Positions 63,557 to 64,000 of a stretch of 64,000 nt of DNA are shown here, one piece after another; within the stretch, counting starts at the first letter, position 1, and every line of letters starts with the position of its first letter. The notes under the pieces are model-generated. The model was not told where the DNA came from. It ran no database searches and was given only the letters and a program-made list of their open reading frames with translations. Both the position numbers and the translations under genes were made by a program. Origin of the DNA: Streptomyces noursei ATCC 11455 (GTDB lineage Bacteria > Actinomycetota > Actinomycetes > Streptomycetales > Streptomycetaceae); the NCBI RefSeq assembly GCF_001704275.1, contig NZ_CP011533.1, positions 5,518,001 through 5,582,000 on the forward strand, written 5' to 3'.

Positions 63557-64000
63557 GTGGTGACGTTCGCGCAGGCGCAGGAGCGCGCGGAGCAGTGGGT
63601 CAACGGCGAGGCGCTGCCCGAGTTCCACCGCGAGGTGCGGGTGCGGGAGTTCGCGCTGGGCTTCGTGGCCTGGGCCGAGGACCGCGAGGGCGGACCGGCC
63701 GGCGAGGGCGGCCGGAGCCGGCTGGTGATCGCCCGCGACAGCGGCGAGACGACGCTGTGGCCGGGGCTGCCGGTGGGCGAGGTGATCCGCCGCTTCGAGG
63801 AGGAGTACGGCGCACCGGCGGACGGCGGGTACGGGGCCGCGGAGCCGCCGCGGCGGATCGACCTGGAGGCCACCTCGTTCCTGCTGACGCCGCCGGAGTG
63901 GTTGCAGGAGGCGGCCGACGCGATGGGGCTCGGCGGCCGGAAGGGGACGGACGGCAGGGGCGGTTCCGCCAGTGACTCCGCGGCCGGGCCGGCGGCCGTC
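63557..64000 (+). CDS. YrhB/Imm35-like immunity-domain protein (partial, runs off the window end)
   Basis: 148 codons are inside the window without a stop. The start VVTFAQAQERAEQWVNGEAL, with VREFALGFVAWAEDREGGPA, RLVIARDSGETTLWPGLPVG and EVIRRFEEEYG, resembles the YrhB (Imm35) domain that opens long multi-domain immunity or deaminase-associated proteins in streptomycetes. The remaining domains are outside the window. GTG 63557 has GGAGGG nine bases upstream and follows the WHH-SUKH gene by five bases, so the two are one operon. Confidence 0.7.
   Translation, partial: MVTFAQAQERAEQWVNGEALPEFHREVRVREFALGFVAWAEDREGGPAGEGGRSRLVIARDSGETTLWPGLPVGEVIRRFEEEYGAPADGGYGAAEPPRRIDLEATSFLLTPPEWLQEAADAMGLGGRKGTDGRGGSASDSAAGPAAV

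Overview
The window is very GC-rich, actinobacterial DNA. Its GTG starts, ATGA/GTGA overlaps, DUF397 plus DUF5753-type regulator pairs, TamR/tam pair and galT-galE-galK cluster all point to a Streptomyces chromosome, in its core region rather than a plasmid or chromosome arm. A backbone of pmt | rsmI, tatD, rpfB, rsmA, ispE and pth, rplY, prs, glmU appears in the same relative order as in Mycobacterium tuberculosis, which supports an ancestral actinobacterial backbone. In this genome the galactose cluster, tam, a desaturase and ppc lie between ispE and pth. I see no CRISPR array, no intact insertion sequence, no rRNA and no specialised-metabolite cluster. There is one tRNA (Gln, anticodon TTG).

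Layout. 1-8 kb: a TipA-like MerR regulator (cut by the window edge), a lipoprotein with a sensor kinase, an ABC exporter with a YtrA-type GntR regulator, an acetyltransferase, a small secreted protein, and xthA. The 3' end of xthA is duplicated around a secreted SH3-like repeat protein. 8-13 kb: a MerR regulator divergent from a flavin monooxygenase / hydrolase / short-chain dehydrogenase operon that resembles the start of the mycobacterial mymA operon. 13-19 kb: a tricorn-type protease, a decayed cytochrome P450, and an XRE/DUF397 pair facing two tiny genes. 19-22 kb: a serine hydrolase and an SDR gene bracketed by near-perfect 207-bp inverted repeats. 22-34 kb: cell-surface and housekeeping genes (EamA transporter, YbaK-like deacylase, PBP, Pmt, RsmI, TatD, RpfB, RsmA, IspE, a lipoprotein, a Uma2 protein). 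34.3-36.2 kb: a 162-bp MITE-like element, a winged-helix gene ending at its edge, and a gene graveyard. 36-48 kb: an ABC-F protein, two NarL-type regulators (one without the phospho-acceptor Asp), a sodium-sugar symporter divergent from galT-galE-galK, and a GH42 beta-galactosidase, which together form a galactoside uptake and Leloir pathway module. 48-56 kb: SDR, tamR/tam, TetR-desaturase, ppc. 55-59 kb: pth, rplY, prs, glmU and tRNA-Gln on the minus strand. 59-64 kb: an orphan DesK-like kinase, then a toxin/immunity neighbourhood (SUKH-3 immunity protein, YwqJ-like deaminase, a WHH-nuclease/SUKH-1 fusion, and a YrhB-like protein cut by the window end).

The most notable signals are mobile or regulatory in nature: the duplicated xthA end around a new gene, the 207-bp inverted repeats around one SDR gene, the MITE with a TA duplication that supplies a stop codon, short related palindromic inserts kept in frame inside two proteins, and the toxin-immunity fusion at the right edge. 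Family assignments come from motif recognition by eye; no database search was run.
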